Shown here: positions 42,415-46,229 of the stretch, one piece after another
Layout: the number at the start of each line of letters is the position of its first letter
Numbering within the stretch: the first letter of the stretch is position 1
Assembly (NCBI GenBank): GCA_025996865.1
Contig: BNTV01000022.1
Coordinates: 1 to 46,229, forward strand
Direction: 5' to 3'
DNA: 46,229 bases
From: Bacteroidia bacterium
GTDB taxonomy: Bacteria; Bacteroidota; Bacteroidia; Bacteroidales; Azobacteroidaceae
The notes under the pieces: generated by a model
Told to the model about the DNA's origin: nothing
Database searches by the model: none
Seen by the model: only the letters and a program-made list of their open reading frames with translations
Translations under genes and position numbers: made by a program

Positions 42415-44217
42415 TCAATACCGCTTTTTCCAATTCTCTTTGGAATAGTTTTTATCTTTTGAATATTTCGTTCCGTTCTCCTCAATTTTCTTCTTCCTGT
42501 CTTCCGAAGGAGAAGGTTGCGACACCTCAACAGTGATTTTGCGCCCGAAAGCTTTAATACCGATCATGTTTTTGACAACCCTGTCGCGGTCGGCTTCGCG
42601 GACTTCAAAAAAGGAGAAGTTTTTCATCAAATCGATTCTTCCGACCTCGATTTTCCGTCCGGGAATACTGTCATTCATCAGACCGATTAGGGATTGGGGA
42701 CGCAGCCCGTCAGTTTTCCCCAAGTTGATAAACAAGCGTGCAAACCCTTTTTCCGAAGCGCGTCCGATTCCTCTTTCCGGAGCGCGCCCGCTTCCTTTTT
42801 CCGAAGTGCGTCCGGCTCCTCTTCCCGAAGAATATCCCGAACCATTTTCGCGATTTTGCCGACCTTCTTTTCTCCTCTTTTCATATTCCTGAGGCGTTTC
42901 AATCTCGCCGGCATCCTGATAATAATCTATCAAACGGTTAAATTCAAGCGAAATCAGCCGTTTAATCACGTCTTCTTTGTCTAACCAATCCAGTTTACGG
43001 TAAATGGAAGGCATAATATCCCGTATTTCTTCCTCATTGACATTTACTTTTTCAATTTTATCAACCAAACTGAAAAGCTGTCTTTCGCAAATTTGTTTGC
43101 CGGTGGGAATGACGCCTTGTTCAAATTTTTTATTGATTTGTTTTTCGATATCTTTGACTTTATGCTTCTCTCTCAAGTGAATAATAGCGATAGACGTTCC
43201 CGTCTTCCCTACCCTTCCGGTGCGGCCGCTCCGGTGCGTGTAAGATTCGATATCATCCGGCAATCCGTAATTGATAATGTGTGTCAAATCGTCCACGTCT
43301 AATCCGCGCGCTGCGACATCGGTCGCCACCAGCAACTGGATATTCCGCAGACGGAATTTCTGCATCACGTAATCGCGTTGCGCCTGCGACAAATCGCCAT
43401 GCAAAGAATCGGCGCTGTATCCGTCCTTAATCAAAAGGTCGGCAATTTCCTGCGTTTCTTTTTTGGTCCGGCAAAAAATAATTCCGTAAATATTGGGATT
43501 ATAATCGGCTATTCGTTTGAGGACAAGATATTTATCCTTTGCGTTGACCATGTAGAAAACGTGTCGTACATTTTGAGCGCCTTCATTTTTTCGTCCGACA
43601 ATGATTTCTTTGGGAGAGCGCATATATTTTTTGGCAATCCGGGCAATTCCGTCCGGCATGGTCGCAGAAAAAAGCAGCATATTCCGGTTTTCCGGAACAA
43701 ATGCCAGAATTTCGTCGATACTTTCCGAAAATCCCATGTTCAACATTTCGTCGGCTTCGTCCAGAACAACATCGCGCACCGCTGCCAGATTGGCCGCTTT
43801 GCGCTTAACCAAGTCAATCAGCCGTCCCGGCGTCGCAACAATGACGTGAACGCCACGGCGCAAGGTTTTAATCTGGCTTTCGATACTTGAACCGCCGTAA
43901 ACCGGAGTCACTTTCAAATCATCCATGTACTTGGAATAATCTTTGAGATCGTCGGCAATTTGCAGACACAATTCACGCGTAGGACAAAGTATAACCGCCT
44001 GCGGTTGAACTTGTTTTCTATTGATTTTTTGCAAGATGGGTAAGCCGAAAGCAGCCGTTTTACCGGTTCCGGTTTGAGCCAATGCAATAACTTCGTTATT
44101 TTCGCCGAGCAAATAAGGAATCACTTCTTCTTGTACCGGCATGGGACTTTCGTAGCCCATTTCACTGATTGCCTTGATGATAACAGGGGCAACGCCTAAT
44201 TCTTCAAATGTTTTCAA
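42415..44217 (-). CDS. DEAD-box RNA helicase (DeaD/CsdA-like)
   Basis: 600 residues with the ordered helicase motifs: MPVQEEVIPYLL (Q motif), AQTGTGKTAAFGLP (I), PTRELCLQ (Ia), ATPGRLIDL, LDEADEML (II), LFSATMP (III), IIFCRTKKETQE (IV), ATDVAARGLDVDDL (V) and HRSGRTGRVGKTG (VI). An Arg/Gly/Ser-rich linker with repeated GRxSEKG units lies at about residues 460-495. A DbpA-like RNA-binding domain follows (LFINLGKTDGLRPQSLIGLMN). It remodels structured RNA in ribosome assembly or cold adaptation. The linker is encoded by 24-base imperfect repeats (about 42738-42840). Confidence 0.94.
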   Translation of the reverse strand: MKTFEELGVAPVIIKAISEMGYESPMPVQEEVIPYLLGENNEVIALAQTGTGKTAAFGLPILQKINRKQVQPQAVILCPTRELCLQIADDLKDYSKYMDDLKVTPVYGGSSIESQIKTLRRGVHVIVATPGRLIDLVKRKAANLAAVRDVVLDEADEMLNMGFSESIDEILAFVPENRNMLLFSATMPDGIARIAKKYMRSPKEIIVGRKNEGAQNVRHVFYMVNAKDKYLVLKRIADYNPNIYGIIFCRTKKETQEIADLLIKDGYSADSLHGDLSQAQRDYVMQKFRLRNIQLLVATDVAARGLDVDDLTHIINYGLPDDIESYTHRSGRTGRVGKTGTSIAIIHLREKHKVKDIEKQINKKFEQGVIPTGKQICERQLFSLVDKIEKVNVNEEEIRDIMPSIYRKLDWLDKEDVIKRLISLEFNRLIDYYQDAGEIETPQEYEKRRKEGRQNRENGSGYSSGRGAGRTSEKGSGRAPERGIGRASEKGFARLFINLGKTDGLRPQSLIGLMNDSIPGRKIEVGRIDLMKNFSFFEVREADRDRVVKNMIGIKAFGRKITVEVSQPSPSEDRKKKIEENGTKYSKDKNYSKENWKKRY

Positions 44218-44243
44218 AATGATGTTTTTAATTTAAAAATCGC

Positions 44244-44251
44244 ACAAAGGT
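44244..44251 (-). promoter_or_regulatory. -7 element of the RNA helicase gene
   Basis: TACCTTTG on the minus strand, about 27 bases before the ATG. No clear -33 element was found. Confidence 0.4.
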
Positions 44252-44275
44252 AGTGCTTTTATTTTAATAAACTCT

Positions 44276-45340
44276 TTAATAGAGCATTATTTCTTTCAAT
44301 TTCGCCCTTTTTTGAGGACTCAGTTTCAATTCGTTTTCTAAAAACTTATCCATCGAACCGCATTGTTTGGTAACTCTGTCTAAAATGTAGGTAATCACTT
44401 CTTGATGAGAACTTAACATCGCTGTCATGGTTTCCTGTACATCGACGTCGGAATAATAAACTTCGAGATTGGGAAGAAAAAAATCGTAATCGGTCAATCG
44501 GTTTGACAAAAGAAAATCGCTGATAATTTGTTCTCTGTCAACACTTAGAGCCGACAAGATGAGTGCTGCGGCAACGCCTGTCTTGTCTTTTCCCAAAGCA
44601 CAACTGAAAACGATGGGGTAATTTGTTTTATCTGCTAAAATATCAAACATTTGTTCAAAATAATCCGCATTATGTTCCATAACAAAGGCAAGATTATCCT
44701 GTTGAGCGATAATGACATCATTTTTCCTCATTCGTTTCGACAGAATTTTATCATAGAAAAAAAACGTCGAATGGGGATTTTCTCTCAAAGGAAGATTGAA
44801 TGTTTGACTGGCGTTATATCGATACGGGTCTTTAAACTTTTCATCATCAGAACGAAAATCAATTACTGTTTTGATTTTCAATGCACTCAAAAATTTCATG
44901 TCTATCGTTGTCGCATAATTCAAAGAAGAAGAACGATATAGTTTCCCCCATTGGGTTTGCAAATTATTTTCATTGTAATATCCTCCGAAATCCCTGAAAT
45001 TAGTCAGTTGCTGCATGGGAACGGCGCGTTCGGCCGTGATCACGGAATACTTGCGATTGAAAACCAATTTGAAATAACTCCTCCTTAAATTACGGATAGC
45101 AAACACATTTTTAAAACCGTCGCTGATATTCACTATGGCAAGTGGAGCCTGAATATCAAAAGAGTCGGGATTAATTGATTCATATATACTTACAGTTCCC
45201 TTCATCGGGGGGAACGTTTCCCATTTGATATGATAATTTCCTTCCAAATTTTCACAAACAACGTGAATATCGGGCTTTTCTTCTGTACAATAAGAAAGCA
45301 GTAAAAAAGTCAATACCGGCAACGGGAATTTTTTCAACAT
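44276..45340 (-). CDS. PTP-like (Y_phosphatase3) lipoprotein with altered P-loop
   Basis: 354 residues from the ATG at 45340, which gives a lipoprotein signal (LPVLTFLLLSYC). An in-frame TTG at 45370 is rejected because the promoter's -7 element overlaps it. Residues 110-354 match the Tyr/Ser protein phosphatase family of the PF13350 type: NFRDFGGYY, KLYRSSSL, VIDFRSDDEK, and the P-loop VFSCALGKDKTG. In canonical members the loop is HCxxGKDRTG; here His is Ser and the catalytic-position Arg is Lys. The Cys is kept. Activity may be weak or altered. An N-terminal beta-sandwich-like region precedes it. Confidence 0.8.
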   Translation of the reverse strand: MLKKFPLPVLTFLLLSYCTEEKPDIHVVCENLEGNYHIKWETFPPMKGTVSIYESINPDSFDIQAPLAIVNISDGFKNVFAIRNLRRSYFKLVFNRKYSVITAERAVPMQQLTNFRDFGGYYNENNLQTQWGKLYRSSSLNYATTIDMKFLSALKIKTVIDFRSDDEKFKDPYRYNASQTFNLPLRENPHSTFFFYDKILSKRMRKNDVIIAQQDNLAFVMEHNADYFEQMFDILADKTNYPIVFSCALGKDKTGVAAALILSALSVDREQIISDFLLSNRLTDYDFFLPNLEVYYSDVDVQETMTAMLSSHQEVITYILDRVTKQCGSMDKFLENELKLSPQKRAKLKEIMLY

Positions 45341-45367
45341 ACCTCTCACATCTTTAATAATTCCGCA

Positions 45368-45375
45368 CAAAAGTA
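45368..45375 (-). promoter_or_regulatory. -7 element of the PTP-like lipoprotein gene
   Basis: TACTTTTG on the minus strand. Transcription would begin at about 45360, downstream of the TTG at 45370, so it decides for the ATG at 45340 as start. Confidence 0.5.
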
Positions 45376-45426
45376 GTTAATATTGAATCTAAAACCTAAA
45401 AGATTAAATATATTTAACTTGGAGAA

Positions 45427-45481
45427 GAAAAAAAGCCATTTGATTATTCGTTCTTTTAACAATAAATAACCAAATGGCTCA
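45427..45481 (-). terminator. Rho-independent terminator after the Lrp gene
   Basis: On the minus strand AGCCATTTG and CAAATGGCT form a perfect 9-base stem, extended by an inner pairing of TTATT with AATAA, and are followed by a run of T. It is a canonical intrinsic terminator about 27 bases after the Lrp stop. Confidence 0.85.
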
Positions 45482-45507
45482 TAATAAGACGGAAACCAAG
45501 AGCCGGT

Positions 45508-45960
45508 TTAAACCGGAATTTCCCGTTTGATACTTTGACGCAAAGAAATCAGCGTTTCGGTAGAAATCACGCCGGGAATCTCCTGTATCCGGCTGTTTAA
45601 CAATTCCATAAAGTGTTCGTTATCACGAGCATAGAGCTTTATCAACATGGTATAAGGCCCGGTCGTAAAATGACATTCGACGATTTCCGAAATTTTTTCA
45701 AATTCGGGAACTACATCTTTGTACATAGAGCCTCTTTCCAATTTCACACCAATATAAGTACAAGTGTTGTAACCCAATACACTTGGATTAATATGATAAC
45801 CGGAACCGACTATTACCTTCATTTCAATCATTTTCTGTACCCGTTGGTGGATGGCAGCCCGCGAAACATTGCAGACTTCGGCTACATCTTTGAACGGGAT
45901 ACGGGCATTTTGTGAAATAATTTCCAGTATTTTCCGGTCTAACTTATCAATTTTTTCCAT
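45508..45960 (-). CDS. Lrp/AsnC-family transcriptional regulator
   Basis: 150 residues. The N-terminal HTH reads KLDRKILEIISQNARIPFKD then EVCNVSRAAIHQRVQKM. A RAM (ligand-binding, oligomerising) domain follows with GYNTCTYIGVKLERG and VECHFTTGPYTMLIKLYARD. These proteins sense amino acids and control metabolism genes. The target cannot be named. It starts 21 bases after the prolyl isomerase gene's stop and may be in the same transcript. Confidence 0.93.
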   Translation of the reverse strand: MEKIDKLDRKILEIISQNARIPFKDVAEVCNVSRAAIHQRVQKMIEMKVIVGSGYHINPSVLGYNTCTYIGVKLERGSMYKDVVPEFEKISEIVECHFTTGPYTMLIKLYARDNEHFMELLNSRIQEIPGVISTETLISLRQSIKREIPV

Positions 45961-45981
45961 GAATTTTATTTCTTGTTATTA

Positions 45982-46229
45982 TTACTTAGTCGGGTTGATT
46001 TCAAGCAAATCGACATCAAAAACAAGCGTTGCAAAAGGAGGGATTGATCCCGGACGGCCTTCTGCTCCATAAGCTAAATCATAAGGAATATAAAAAATAT
46101 ATTTCGAACCGGCAGGCATTAGTTGCATGCCTTCCGTCCAACCTTTGATTACTCCGTTAAGGGGAAATTGGGTAGGTTCTCCTCTCTTTATGCTGCTGTC
46201 AAATTCGTTACCGTCGATGGTTGTTCCGA
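45982..46229 (-). CDS. FKBP-type peptidyl-prolyl isomerase, C-terminal part (partial)
   Basis: The minus-strand frame is open from the window end to a TAA at 45982-45984 and gives 81 residues. [40 protein letters not shown] and [20 protein letters not shown], then [12 protein letters not shown], are the FKBP fold landmarks, including the VIKGW and YG-x(5)-IP positions of the active pocket. The N-terminal part, with a probable signal and dimerisation segment as in FkpA/Mip, lies outside the window. Confidence 0.93.
   Translation of the reverse strand, partial: GTTIDGNEFDSSIKRGEPTQFPLNGVIKGWTEGMQLMPAGSKYIFYIPYDLAYGAEGRPGSIPPFATLVFDVDLLEINPTK

Overview
The window looks like a chromosomal stretch of a Bacteroidales bacterium. 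The evidence is the promoter style (TTTG, about 20 bases, then TAnnTTTG), A-rich start regions, many lipoproteins with short signal peptides, a UpxY-type antiterminator at the edge of a capsule locus, NVEALA leader peptides with 6-bladed beta-propeller lipoproteins, and the families of the housekeeping genes (NadB, rubrerythrin, DEAD-box helicase, Lrp, FKBP). The species cannot be named from sequence alone. The region is accessory and heavily rearranged, with two insertion sequences, several gene fragments, a tandem duplication and short repeats lying inside coding regions.

Layout. Positions 1-5.8 kb are the wreck of a capsular polysaccharide locus: the end of a UpxY antiterminator, an in-frame chimera of a UDP-sugar epimerase and a UDP-sugar dehydrogenase, two unrelated NTP-binding genes (an AlbA_2 protein and an archaeal-type ATPase), a second dehydrogenase fragment, and a flippase cut off by an IS4-like element (5768-7246). 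Positions 7.3-10.9 kb hold two pairs of beta-propeller lipoprotein plus thioredoxin-like protein. Positions 11.0-12.9 kb hold a GT22-like membrane mannosyltransferase overlapping a signal peptidase I gene.

Positions 13.0-35.8 kb form the core of interest. There is one HlyD-type adaptor, two different RND permeases, one TolC-type outer-membrane channel and one HTH regulator. Interleaved with them are three small precursor peptides (at 14398, 22606 and 27161) with an NVEALA or NAEALA leader and a different four-cysteine core. Each peptide is followed by propeller lipoproteins and then thioredoxin-like lipoproteins. Two of the peptides share an almost identical 360-base block (structured upstream region plus leader), while the cores after ALA are unrelated. 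A tandem duplication has split the permease-TolC junction, and the second permease copy has lost about 2.65 kb. Two transglutaminase-like proteins close the cluster; the first has lost its catalytic cysteine. My reading, which is inference, is a secreted disulfide-peptide system: Sec export, signal peptidase cleavage after ALA, periplasmic redox handling by the thioredoxin-like lipoproteins, binding by the propellers and release through the RND-TolC pump.

Positions 35.9-37.8 kb hold the 3' end of a porin gene cut by an IS1634-like element. From 37.9 kb to the end the content is ordinary core genome: lipoamide dehydrogenase, a HigBA toxin-antitoxin pair, L-aspartate oxidase, rubrerythrin, a DEAD-box RNA helicase, a PTP-like lipoprotein, an Lrp/AsnC regulator and the C-terminal part of an FKBP-type prolyl isomerase. 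No tRNA, rRNA or CRISPR array was seen.
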